Part shown: piece by piece, positions 27,790 through 36,312 of the stretch
How the letters are laid out: each line of letters opens with the position of its first letter
Position numbering within the stretch: position 1 is the first letter of the stretch
Origin: Bradyrhizobium sp. ORS 278
GTDB lineage: Bacteria; Pseudomonadota; Alphaproteobacteria; Rhizobiales; Xanthobacteraceae
DNA length: 64,000 bases
Direction: 5' to 3'
NCBI RefSeq assembly: GCF_000026145.1
Contig: NC_009445.1
Location: forward strand, 1,426,001-1,490,000
Program-made: the position numbers and the translations under genes
The notes under the pieces: generated by a model
Database searches by the model: none
What the model was told of the DNA's origin: nothing
Seen by the model: the letters and a program-made list of their open reading frames with translations, nothing else

Positions 27790-28163
27790 GGAATCCTCGT
27801 CAGGAGTTGATGGATTGCAACGCGACTTCGAGGCTCGTGCTGGCGCGGGCCAGCTATGCATCAGCCTCGGGTGTCAATCCCAACAGATTCGCGGAGCGAT
27901 GCCTCACGCTGTCACCAGTGTGCTCACGCTTATCCACAGCTCGCTGCGTTCGGATATCGCGCGCCGTTCGGACGAGCGGCGATAGCGGGGTTAACAGCAG
28001 CCAAATGATGTCTTCATTGATTCAAAACCAAGGCGCGAATTTGGTGGAGGAATTGAGGAGCCGTTAAGTGCGCCGCGCTCATGTTGCCGCCGATGACAGG
28101 GAAGGCCATGAGTACGGCGTTGGTGAATGTTAAGGACAGGACTTGCGTCGTCCTGCGGTCGGG
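27790..28163. other. Intergenic, no recognised feature
   Basis: A stretch upstream of the diguanylate cyclase gene and of the Lys-rich peptide gene. Local AT-rich patches (around 28000-28060) might hold promoters; no hairpin or ORF stands out. Confidence 0.45.
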
Positions 28164-29390
28164 ATGCTGAACGTTCCGACGCTGTGGACCGCCTTCGTGG
28201 TCAACTTCCTCGCGCTGGGCCTGATCTGGGCCTACGTGATGCGCAGCTATCCGAATCTGGAATCGGCGCGCTACTGGACGGCGTCCGCCTTCATGTGCGC
28301 GCCCGCCGCGCTGTTCGCGCTCGGCCGGTTCTATTTCGGATCCTACGTGCCGCTGCTCGCCGGCGCGTCGCTGATGACGCTGGCCATCTGCCTCGCCGCA
28401 ATGGGCGTCGAGCGCTTCTATGGCCAGAAGGCCTCCTGGCGGCTGAGCTTCGCGGTGGTCGCCGTGACCTGCGCGTCGATCATCTTCTTTCTCGACGTCT
28501 ACGACCACGGCCCGCTCCGGATCCTGTGCTATTCGATTGGTCAGGCCATCCCGATGGCCATGATCGCGCGGCTGGTGCTCGATGCAAGAAACGGCCCGAT
28601 CAACCCTGGCGCCCGGTTGGCCGGGCTGTTGTCGCTTCTCATCATCGCGGTCTTCGCCGGCCGCTCGGTTGCGGGCTTTGTCGGCGCCGATTTCAACTTC
28701 AGCCATTCGAGCAACGGCCAGGCGGCCGCGGTGCTGGTGCTGATTTTCCTGTCGATGTCGCTGAACTTCGGCTTTCTGCTGATGGCCGTGAACCGGCTGC
28801 GCAACGAGGCCGCCGATCTGGCGCTGCTCGACGACCTCACCGGCGTCTCCAACCGCCGCCACCTGATGCAGCGGCTCACCGAGGAGTGCGCCCGCGCCGA
28901 GCGCTCGGGGCGGGCGTTTGCGTTGCTGGTGATCGATCTCGACGGCTTCAAGCTCATCAACGACAATTATGGTCACGCGACCGGAGATGCCTGCCTGCAG
29001 CACTTCACGCTGATGGCCCAGACCAGGCTGCGCCCGGGCGACATGCTGGCGCGCACCGGCGGCGACGAGTTCTGTATTCTGCTGCCGTCCTCCTCGGTGC
29101 GCGAGGGGGCGATGATCGCGCGGCGGATCCTGCAGGTCTGCCGCGACGATGCCGAGGCTTGCGCCGGGGCCGACGTGCCGATCGAGGTCTCGATCGGCGT
29201 CGCCGAATGGACCCGCGATGTCGGCGCGTTTCCGGACCGGGTGATGGCGCGGGCGGATCAGGCGCTTTATGCGGCCAAGAAGGACGGCAAGAGCCGCTTC
29301 GCCGTCTACCAGGACGCGCCCGCTTTGGCGCCCGAAGAGATCCATCCCATCGCCATGCACCAGCCGAAGCAGGATGCCGCGGCTGAGTAG
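28164..29390 (+). CDS. Membrane-bound diguanylate cyclase (GGDEF)
   Basis: 408 residues from the ATG at 28164 (a TTG at 28143 is also in frame). About six or seven membrane helices occupy residues 1-215, then a cytoplasmic GGDEF domain (DDLTGVSNRRHLMQRL to the end). The active site RTGGDEFCILLP is intact, and an RxxD inhibitory site (RPGD) lies five residues before it, so product feedback is likely. It should make cyclic di-GMP. No EAL domain is attached. The amidase gene follows by about 20 bp. Confidence 0.93.
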   Translation: MLNVPTLWTAFVVNFLALGLIWAYVMRSYPNLESARYWTASAFMCAPAALFALGRFYFGSYVPLLAGASLMTLAICLAAMGVERFYGQKASWRLSFAVVAVTCASIIFFLDVYDHGPLRILCYSIGQAIPMAMIARLVLDARNGPINPGARLAGLLSLLIIAVFAGRSVAGFVGADFNFSHSSNGQAAAVLVLIFLSMSLNFGFLLMAVNRLRNEAADLALLDDLTGVSNRRHLMQRLTEECARAERSGRAFALLVIDLDGFKLINDNYGHATGDACLQHFTLMAQTRLRPGDMLARTGGDEFCILLPSSSVREGAMIARRILQVCRDDAEACAGADVPIEVSIGVAEWTRDVGAFPDRVMARADQALYAAKKDGKSRFAVYQDAPALAPEEIHPIAMHQPKQDAAAE

Positions 29391-29409
29391 CGGTGCTATC
29401 GTTCCGGCC

Positions 29410-30033
29410 ATGCGGCCGATCCGAACCTTCCTCAAGGCAGCCGTCGCGCTGCTTCTTCTCATGGACGCGGCGTCCGCCGACGATCTCGCCGCGCTCGCCC
29501 GGACGTCCGGCACGCCGGACATCCCTGGCCTGAACATCGTCTGGCTGGCGCCGTGGGGCGCGCCGGAGAAAGCGCACCCCTGGACCAACATCATCGTCCA
29601 CCAGACCGAGGGCCCGGCGGGCTCCGCGCGGGCCGGGGCGCTGGCGCAGGCCAAAAACCCAAAACGGCGCGGCGTCACCCTGTGGGTGGAAACCGATGGC
29701 ACCGTGTATTGGGCGGTGCCGGAAACCCTGGTCACGCTGCATGGCGACGGCGCCAACCGCAACGACAACCGCTATATCGACAACGCATCGACCTATCGCA
29801 AGGTGGTGCGCGACAATTCCATCGGCGTGGAGTTCGCCGGCAACTATCCCGACGTCACCACGCCCGCCACCGACGCCCAGATCGCCGCGTGGCGCGTGCT
29901 CTCGAAGCTGCTCCGGCTGCGCTACCAGATTCCGCGGGAGCGGATCTATGCGCACAACTGGATCGACTACAAGGACGCCCGCTATTGCGAGGGCTGTGCG
30001 CTGGCCGAGCTCGCGCGCGCCGCGCCGGACTAG
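29410..30033 (+). CDS. Secreted N-acetylmuramoyl-L-alanine amidase (type 2)
   Basis: 207 residues with an N-terminal signal peptide (FLKAAVALLLLMDAASA). The amidase_2 fold is indicated by WTNIIVHQTEGPAG, NSIGVEFAGNYP and YAHNWIDYKDARYCEGC, which supply the zinc His ligands and the third Cys/Asp ligand. It should cleave the bond between MurNAc and the stem peptide in the periplasm. It follows the diguanylate cyclase gene closely and may be co-transcribed. Confidence 0.9.
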   Translation: MRPIRTFLKAAVALLLLMDAASADDLAALARTSGTPDIPGLNIVWLAPWGAPEKAHPWTNIIVHQTEGPAGSARAGALAQAKNPKRRGVTLWVETDGTVYWAVPETLVTLHGDGANRNDNRYIDNASTYRKVVRDNSIGVEFAGNYPDVTTPATDAQIAAWRVLSKLLRLRYQIPRERIYAHNWIDYKDARYCEGCALAELARAAPD

Positions 30034-30072
30034 CTCTCTTCAACCGTTCTCAAACAACCTTCCTCAACAAGA

Positions 30073-30092
30073 AGCCGGCGTCTCCGCCGGCT
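30073..30092 (-). terminator. Hairpin between amidase and rpoH
   Basis: An 8-bp stem AGCCGGCG / CGCCGGCT with a 4-nt loop. On the minus strand it is followed by TTCTTGTTG, so it is better placed to end rpoH than the amidase gene. The T-run is weak. Confidence 0.5.
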
Positions 30093-30133
30093 CCGATCGC
30101 ATCCAAAAACCACCTTCAAGCAAGCCGCGCCGT

Positions 30134-31033
30134 CTAGTGCGCGGCCTCCAGCGCCGCCGCCTCCTGCTTGGCGATGGCGCCCTTGACGGCGGACTGCACC
30201 TTCTCGAACGCGCGCACCTCGATCTGGCGGACGCGCTCGCGCGACACGCCGAACTCGGCCGCGAGATCCTCGAGCGTCATCGGCTCGTCGGCCAGCCGCC
30301 GCGCCTCGAAGATGCGGCGCTCGCGCGCATTCAACACGCCGATCGCGCCGTTCAGCGCCTGCCGGCGGTGGTCGTATTCCTCGTGCTCGGCCATGATGGC
30401 TTCCTGGTTGGGCGAGGTATCGACCAGCCAGTCCTGCCATTCGCCCGCTTCGCCGTCGTCGCGGATCGGCGCGTTCAGCGAGGCGTCGCCGCCGAGGCGG
30501 CGGTTCATGTCGATCACGTCCTGATCGGTCACGCCGAGGCGCTTCGCGATCAGCTTGACCTGGTCCGGACGCAGATCGCCTTCATCCAGCGCCGAGATCT
30601 TGCTCTTCGCCTTGCGCAGGTTGAAGAACAGCTTCTTCTGGTTCGCGGTGGTGCCCATCTTCACGAGCGACCACGACCGCAGGATGTACTCTTGTATCGA
30701 CGCCTTGATCCACCACATGGCGTAGGTGGCGAGGCGAAAACCCTTCTCGGGCTCGAACCGCTTCACCGCCTGCATCAGGCCGACATTGCCTTCCGACACG
30801 ACTTCGGATATCGGCAGGCCGTAGCCGCGATAGCCCATGGCGATCTTGGCCACGAGCCTGAGGTGGCTGGTCACGAGTTTATGGGCTGCGTCGCTGTCGT
30901 CATGCTCACGCCAACGCTTGGCGAGCATGTACTCCTCCTGCGGTTCCAGCATCGGGAACTTGCGGATCTCGGAGAGGTAGCGAGCAAGACCGGATTCTCC
31001 GTTGAGAACCGGCAGTGTAGCTGTACGGGCCAT
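30134..31033 (-). CDS. rpoH: RNA polymerase heat-shock sigma factor
   Basis: 299 residues, the normal length for alphaproteobacterial RpoH. Region 2 is LVAKIAMGYRGYGLPISEVV then FRLATYAMWWIKASIQEYIL; the RpoH-box-like segment TTANQKKLFFNLRKAKSKIS and region 4 (FGVSRERVRQIEVRAFEKVQ) follow. It directs transcription of chaperone and protease genes under heat or other stress. Many rhizobia carry several rpoH copies; only one lies here. Confidence 0.95.
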   Translation of the reverse strand: MARTATLPVLNGESGLARYLSEIRKFPMLEPQEEYMLAKRWREHDDSDAAHKLVTSHLRLVAKIAMGYRGYGLPISEVVSEGNVGLMQAVKRFEPEKGFRLATYAMWWIKASIQEYILRSWSLVKMGTTANQKKLFFNLRKAKSKISALDEGDLRPDQVKLIAKRLGVTDQDVIDMNRRLGGDASLNAPIRDDGEAGEWQDWLVDTSPNQEAIMAEHEEYDHRRQALNGAIGVLNARERRIFEARRLADEPMTLEDLAAEFGVSRERVRQIEVRAFEKVQSAVKGAIAKQEAAALEAAH

Positions 31034-31252
31034 CGAGCGCCCTCCAGTTGGTTCAGGCCCCCGATAGCGGCGGGCCAGGCAAAACGGTCACTTGGTTAAA
31101 GCCAACCGGTTTGCGACGTTCCATGCGTCGACCATTCGACGCAGACGCAACATACACCAAAATTCGTCCCCCGTGGAAGGATTCCGGGGGTCACGACCCC
31201 GTGTGAGCGCATTAAGAATTTGACATGATTGCATTTTTCTGAACGGCCTGCG
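31034..31252. other. Intergenic upstream of rpoH
   Basis: A 219-bp AT-richer gap that should hold the rpoH promoter and possibly the end of the pseudouridine synthase transcript. I cannot define boxes reliably. Confidence 0.45.
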
Positions 31253-32248
31253 TCATAGCGCCGCTCGCAGCGCCTCTCCCAAAAGAGAAAGATCCTCCGG
31301 AAGCTCCGATTCCCAGCGCATGATGTCTCCCGTCCGCGGGTGCTCAATTACCAACAAATAGGCATGCAGCGCCTGTCGTCCGAGTGAGTCGAGCGCTGCC
31401 CGCGCCCGCTCGGACAGCTGGTTCGCCTTGGTCTTGAAATGCGGGCCATAGACGGCATCGCCCAGCAGCGGATGCCCGAGATGGGCGAGATGCACCCGGA
31501 TCTGGTGGGTGCGCCCGGTCTCGAGATGGCAGGCGATCAGCGAGGCCACCGGCTTGCCGTCGCGGCCGGTAAAACTCTCCTGCACCTCGTAATGCGTGAT
31601 GGCCTCGCGGCCCTTCGCCCGCACCGCCATCTTGTCGCGGGCGTGCGGATGGCGGTCGATGGCGGCGTTGATGGTGCCGTGCGGCCGGTGCGGCACCCCC
31701 CAGGCGAACGCCAGATAGCCGCGCTCCATCGCGCCGGTGCGGCCGTGATCGGCGAACTGCGCGCTCAAGGAGGCGTGCGCCATATCGTTCTTGGCGACCA
31801 CCATTAGCCCGGTGGTGTCCTTGTCGAGCCGGTGCACGATGCCCGGCCGCTTCACCCCGCCGATCCCCGACAGACTGGCGCCGCAATGCGCGATCAGCGC
31901 GTTGACCAGCGTCCCGGTCTCGTGCCCGGCGGCGGGATGCACCACGAGGCCTGAGGGCTTGTCGATGACGATGATATCGTCGTCCTCGTAGATGATCTGA
32001 AGCGGGATCGCCTCGGCCTGCGGCTCGGGCGCGACGGCCTCCGGCACGTCGATTGTGATCGTGTCGCCGGTTGTGACGTGATAAGCGGGGTCGCGCACGG
32101 CGCCCGAACCAAAGCTGTCTGAAGTCAGGCTCACCTGTCCGGCCAGGATCAGCGCCTTCAGCCGCGACCGCGACAGCTCCGGCAGCCGCGCCGCCAGCAC
32201 GCGATCGAGCCGCGGCGAGCCTTCGTCGCCGGCGACAATGATCGTCAT
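31253..32248 (-). CDS. RluA-family ribosomal RNA pseudouridine synthase
   Basis: About 331 residues from the ATG at 32246-32248 (MTIIVAGDEGSPRLDRVLAA). An S4 RNA-binding domain comes first, then the catalytic domain with GIVHRLDKDTTGLMVVAK (catalytic Asp) and the later ETGRTHQIRVHLAHLGHPLL. By length and layout it is RluD-like, which modifies 23S rRNA helix 69, but RluC-type specificity is possible. A longer start at 32281 would overlap the first codon of the divergent gene. Confidence 0.92.
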   Translation of the reverse strand: MTIIVAGDEGSPRLDRVLAARLPELSRSRLKALILAGQVSLTSDSFGSGAVRDPAYHVTTGDTITIDVPEAVAPEPQAEAIPLQIIYEDDDIIVIDKPSGLVVHPAAGHETGTLVNALIAHCGASLSGIGGVKRPGIVHRLDKDTTGLMVVAKNDMAHASLSAQFADHGRTGAMERGYLAFAWGVPHRPHGTINAAIDRHPHARDKMAVRAKGREAITHYEVQESFTGRDGKPVASLIACHLETGRTHQIRVHLAHLGHPLLGDAVYGPHFKTKANQLSERARAALDSLGRQALHAYLLVIEHPRTGDIMRWESELPEDLSLLGEALRAAL

Positions 32249-32279
32249 CAGACCGTGGGATTGTGAAGTCGAGATGTCC

Positions 32280-32618
32280 ATGAATACTACCGTTGCGCCC
32301 GAGCCGTCCTCGCCCGAGCAGGCCCAGCTGATGGCGCGGCTGCGGCGCATGATGATGATCGCGGGCGTGACCACCTCGGTCGCGATCGCGGTTCTCCTGG
32401 TCGCCATCGGCTATCGCCTTTTCCGCGGCGATGGAAGCACGGCGTCAGGCCCGGACCTCACCGCCATGCTGCCGAAGGGCGCTCGCATCGTCTCGACCGG
32501 CACCGCCGGCGACCGCCTGGCGGTCACCCTGGATGTGGGGGGCGCCACCGAAATCCGCACCTTCGACGCCAAAACCCTCAAACCCACCGGCCGCCTCCGC
32601 TTCGCCACGGAGCCGTAG
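32280..32618 (+). CDS. Single-pass membrane protein, possibly DUF6476-like
   Basis: 112 residues. A short polar N-terminus, a membrane helix (VTTSVAIAVLLVAIGYRLF), and a small periplasmic beta-rich domain (KGARIVSTGTAGDRLAVTLD). Small membrane proteins of this kind are often encoded head-to-head with RluA-type synthases in alphaproteobacteria; the DUF6476 match is from memory and not certain. An alternative ATG lies 6 bp upstream. Function is unknown. Confidence 0.7.
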   Translation: MNTTVAPEPSSPEQAQLMARLRRMMMIAGVTTSVAIAVLLVAIGYRLFRGDGSTASGPDLTAMLPKGARIVSTGTAGDRLAVTLDVGGATEIRTFDAKTLKPTGRLRFATEP

Positions 32619-32699
32619 GGGCAGGGGGGCGCCCAACCTCCCCACCGCCGCTTGCGAGACGACCGCCCCCGATGCGCAGCGCCGCCCTCGGTGCCAGAC

Positions 32700-32840
32700 C
32701 CTCATGGTGAGGAGGCGCGCGCCCATCGGCGTGTGAGAGCCCACCGGCCCACATTCGCGGGCCGTCTCGAACCATGAGACCCGCGCTGGGGCCTCGCCCT
32801 TCGAGACGCCCGCCTTGGGGCGGGCTCCTCAGGGTGAGGA
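32700..32840. repeat. Palindromic intergenic repeat, family F
   Basis: Opens with CTCATGGTGAGGAGGCGC and closes with GGGCTCCTCAGGGTGAGGA, with internal CCGTCTCGAACCATGAGACC. The rest of the 384-bp gap between the membrane protein gene and the tRNA shows nothing else recognisable. Confidence 0.65.
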
Positions 32841-33002
32841 GAAAAAGTTCTATCGGATGGACCCCGCCGCGGGCGCCGCGCCGAAGGCCCGGCTTCAGGC
32901 GCCCTGAGGCTGGTGCCGACAACCGTTCCGCAACGTCGGCAACGAAAATTGCGTCTTCCGTCTTGCGGCGCGGCGCGTTCAAGGCTATGCGGTTCACCTC
33001 AC

Positions 33003-33077
33003 GCTCCCTTCGTCTAGCGGTTAGGACGCGGCCCTCTCAAGGCTGAAACAGGGGTTCGATTCCCCTAGGGAGCGCCA
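33003..33077 (+). tRNA. tRNA-Glu (anticodon CUC)
   Basis: Cloverleaf check: acceptor GCTCCCT pairs with AGGGAGC; anticodon stem CGGCC/GGCTG encloses the loop CTCTCAA, giving anticodon CTC; T-stem-loop AGGGGTTCGATTCCCCT; discriminator G and encoded CCA (33075-33077). It decodes GAG. It lies about 600 bp before the AT-richer restriction-modification island. Confidence 0.97.
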
Positions 33078-33164
33078 TCATCAGGCGCTCAACCCTTCAT
33101 CTCTGACCCGTACGCGCGGCTCCTCAGCCTCGCGACGCGTTTCCGCGTCCGAGCTTTGCTCTCA

Positions 33165-33622
33165 GGCACGCCCTTCTCGAAAGAAGGGCGCAGGGAAGGC
33201 CGGGTGCAGGCCGCACCCATGGCCCGCCTGCAGAAAAGAAAGCAGGCGGCAGTCACCACAGGATTGGCCGAACAACCGGCCTTCCCTGCGCGATGGGTTT
33301 TACGGCTGCTCCGTGCTCTCCCAGGGGACCGGGCTTGCTTGCCCCCGTCATCGGGATGTCGCCGACCAAGACACCAGCGTCGGGGTGTCGGGACCACACG
33401 GCTTGACCGTCCGCGAGGGGATCGTTCGTCCGTACGCGAAACGCGCACTGCGACCCCAGGCGGCCACCGCATCTCCCGCTCCACGGTCCGTGACGATCGC
33501 GAAACGCCCCTTCAGTGAGCGGAAGACGCGGGGAGCATCGATCTGATTTGCCCGACGGCACAAGGGTTAAGTTGCCCGACGGAATGCGACAAGCTGCCAC
33601 GACGGGCAGTTTGGGCACGGGT
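33165..33622. repeat. Long dispersed repeat, family D (copy 2, inverted)
   Basis: The reverse complement of this segment carries the same ordered blocks as 25632-26110: AACTGCCCGTCGTGG, CTTGTGCCGTCGGGCAAATC, GGGGCGTTTCGCGATCGTC, GGACGAACG, GCGCAGGGAAGGCCGG, CCTGTGGTGACTGCCGCC and CCTTCCCTGCGCCCTTC. It sits between tRNA-Glu and the restriction-modification island. Confidence 0.8.
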
Positions 33623-33639
33623 GCGGTGCGTGCGGGCCG

Positions 33640-34105
33640 TCGGCTCGACATCGATGTCGTCCCTGTCGCGATCAGTCTAACGCAACCATTTTGTATCTTC
33701 CTTTACCGAATGATATCTGGCGGAAACGACGCGTCCCGCAATAGAGCTAAGCGCTCGATAAGCTTGCCCGAGTGGAGTCGCTTCTCAGCTTCGCGGTCCG
33801 CAACTCGAAGCCCGTGAGACTGCTTATCGCCCAACGCTTATCGGCGGTGCACCACCTGACTATTGTGTATTATGCTACGAAGAATCGCAGGCAGCAGAGA
33901 TCAACCGTCAAGTCTACCGAGGACGAAATTCTCTCTCAATTTGCCCGGAGACAAAAGGGAGCATCCGCGTCGGAGCAGTCTTGCGATGACCGATCATCAG
34001 CTAGTCGGAAGTTTACTGGCAAAATAGACAACAACACCGAGCCTGACATTGCTCAGGTTTGCCGACCGAACTAAAAACTGACCGATACGCAAAGCGAAAG
34101 TCGTT
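33640..34105. other. AT-richer left flank of the restriction-modification island
   Basis: Base composition drops sharply after the family D repeat. No ORF here has a convincing start site, length or family resemblance. It is best read as island border or decayed DNA plus the promoter of the methyltransferase gene. Confidence 0.5.
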
Positions 34106-36307
34106 ATGGCAAAGATTGAAGATTTGATTGCAAGAATCCCGGACGCCGGCCTCCGTATCGCGATAGGCAATGAAGTTAGGGAACTGAAGAAGGCTAAGAA
34201 ATTCGGACTGGTTTTCGAGAATCACTTGCCTGAGACGGTTCAACTCCCAAACCTGCCTGTCAGAGTCGGGGAAACGGTTGCCCGCAAACGGGATTCAGGG
34301 GAAATCTTGTGGATCGTGAAATCGATTCAAAAGGGGGTCGCAACACTTAGGCCAATGATTGAAGCGCCGACTCAAAATGAAATGCCCGTTGATGTCGGTA
34401 TTGACGAGCTGGTTGTCGTCAGGCGCTTCGGTGATCCAATCTATCCCACCTTGGTGTCAGTTGACAGGGTGAATCGAGGCGGACCGCAGAAGCCTTGGCA
34501 CACGCTCATTAAGGCGGACAATTTTCACGCCCTGCAGCTTTTGCTTTTCTGCTACCCGTCATCCGTGGACGTCATCTATATCGACCCGCCTTATAACTCC
34601 GGTGCGCGCGACTGGAAGTACAACAATGACTATGTTGATAAGACCGATACTTTCCGGCACTCGAAGTGGCTATCAATGATGAAGAAGAGGCTTCTAATCG
34701 CGAAGCATCTCCTCAAGCCCGATGGGGTTCTCATCGTAACCATAGATGAGAACGAGCTTCACCACTTAGGCCTGCTGCTGGAGGATGTATTTGAATCTTA
34801 CCTTCGTCACACTGTAACGATCGTTATAAACCCGAAGGGTGCCGGCAAGAGAAATTTTGCCCGAACAGAAGAGCACGCACTCTTTTGTGTCCCAAAAACG
34901 GGGCAGGCAATCGTCAACGCGAATATGCTTCGTGATCTGTCAAGAGTCGGGCTCTCTACCGAGATGGTTCAAGAAGAGTTCGACGAAGAGCTTGATGACG
35001 AGCCAGCCGAGCTTGCAGACGAAACCTCCGACGATGGATCTTTATTTGAACAGCAACTTTCCGACGATGTCGGATTAGACGAGCTGCCATTTCCGCCGGA
35101 CGAACTAGATCAATGGGAGCTTCGACATGCGCGTCGACGCGGCAATGAATCTAGCTATCGGCATCAGCGTAAGAATCAGTTCTATCCAATCTACATTGAT
35201 GAAAAGAGGCGGGTGGTCGAAGAGATTGGTGAGCCGCTTCTTCCTCTCGAAGCTCAACCGAGCTTCAAGAAAAAAAATGGTCTGACGCCCGTTTGGCCAA
35301 TTGACAAAGAGGGGAATCATCGCTGCTGGCGATTCATTGCGTCTTCCATGAAGAAAATTCATGAAGAGAAGCGGCTGGTCGTAGGCAGGCAAGACCCAAC
35401 CACAAAAGGCTGGACCCTCAACTATTGGATTCCGAAGAGCAAAACTAAAAATGTCAAAACGGTCTGGTGGCACGCTCGCCACGACGCAGGCACTCACGGG
35501 ACCAGTATGCTCCACAAGATTCTCGGGCGACGCGATGCTTTTCCTTTTCCAAAATCTCTTTACGCTACCCGAGATGCGCTCCTGACTGTAATTGGAAGTC
35601 GCCCTAATGCTCTCGTTCTAGATTTTTTCGCTGGTTCAGGTACTACTTTGCACGCTACAGCTCTACTGAATGCCCAGCTTGGTGGAAGTCGACGTTGCAT
35701 TCTCGTATCTAATAATGAGCCGGGTGCTACCGTCGCTGGTAAGCTTCGCCGCAAACAAATATATCCCGGAGACGCGGATTACGAAGCTGCGGGTATCTGT
35801 GAGAGTGTAACTTGGCCGCGGTGTAAGTTTGTCATCAATGGTAAACGCGATGACGGAACAGAGCTTGCTGGGACTTACCTAGACATTGAGGGGCACGAGA
35901 AAAATCTGCGTTGGTCGGACGGCTTTGAAGAGAATATCGAGTATTTCAATCTCGACTTTCTCGAGCCAGATGAGGTAGCCCGAGGAGATGCTTTTCGATC
36001 GATTCTTCCAATTCTTTGGTTGATTGCTGGGGCGTCGGGCGAGCGTGAAGACTCTAAGGGCACGTCTGCCTGGCACCTTCCGGCGCGCTCTCCCTATGCA
36101 GTTTTAATACGCGAAAAGGAGTTCTTGCACTTCAAAGAACGGTTGGCAGGGCGGAGTGACGTTGATTGGGTTTTCTTGGTGACTGATAGCGAAGAAAACT
36201 TTGCCCTCATGCGTCGTGCTCTCGGTAAGAAATACAAATGCTATCAGCTCTACAAGCAGTATCTTGAGAATTTTCGGATCAACGTGGCCGAAGTACTGAT
36301 GGATTAG
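34106..36307 (+). CDS. mod: Type III-like DNA methyltransferase (Mod subunit)
   Basis: 733 residues. The beta-class order is seen: catalytic DPPY at residues 160-163 (DVIYIDPPYNSG) and the AdoMet-binding FAGSG at 508-512 (VLDFFAGSGTTLHATALL). The large region between (about 240-480) includes an acidic stretch (EELDDEPAELADETSDDGS) and probably the target-recognition domain. It should methylate adenine N6 or cytosine N4 in its target. GC content and codon use are well below the surrounding genes, indicating transfer. The res gene follows after 5 bp. Confidence 0.93.
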   Translation: MAKIEDLIARIPDAGLRIAIGNEVRELKKAKKFGLVFENHLPETVQLPNLPVRVGETVARKRDSGEILWIVKSIQKGVATLRPMIEAPTQNEMPVDVGIDELVVVRRFGDPIYPTLVSVDRVNRGGPQKPWHTLIKADNFHALQLLLFCYPSSVDVIYIDPPYNSGARDWKYNNDYVDKTDTFRHSKWLSMMKKRLLIAKHLLKPDGVLIVTIDENELHHLGLLLEDVFESYLRHTVTIVINPKGAGKRNFARTEEHALFCVPKTGQAIVNANMLRDLSRVGLSTEMVQEEFDEELDDEPAELADETSDDGSLFEQQLSDDVGLDELPFPPDELDQWELRHARRRGNESSYRHQRKNQFYPIYIDEKRRVVEEIGEPLLPLEAQPSFKKKNGLTPVWPIDKEGNHRCWRFIASSMKKIHEEKRLVVGRQDPTTKGWTLNYWIPKSKTKNVKTVWWHARHDAGTHGTSMLHKILGRRDAFPFPKSLYATRDALLTVIGSRPNALVLDFFAGSGTTLHATALLNAQLGGSRRCILVSNNEPGATVAGKLRRKQIYPGDADYEAAGICESVTWPRCKFVINGKRDDGTELAGTYLDIEGHEKNLRWSDGFEENIEYFNLDFLEPDEVARGDAFRSILPILWLIAGASGEREDSKGTSAWHLPARSPYAVLIREKEFLHFKERLAGRSDVDWVFLVTDSEENFALMRRALGKKYKCYQLYKQYLENFRINVAEVLMD

Positions 36308-36312
36308 CGCGC

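Noticed and set aside
27555..28067. A 170-residue ORF opposite the Lys-rich peptide gene
   Set aside because: Ser/Arg-rich shadow of the Lys-rich reading frame on the minus strand, with no recognisable domain.
33055..33077. Possible attL/attR duplication of the tRNA-Glu 3' end at the island borders
   Set aside because: I looked for a second copy of TTCGATTCCCCTAGGGAGC around 38790-38900 and found none; no integrase is visible either.
33772..34074. A 100-residue ORF in the AT-richer flank before mod
   Set aside because: No ribosome site, no family-like segment, and composition as expected by chance in a low-GC border region.
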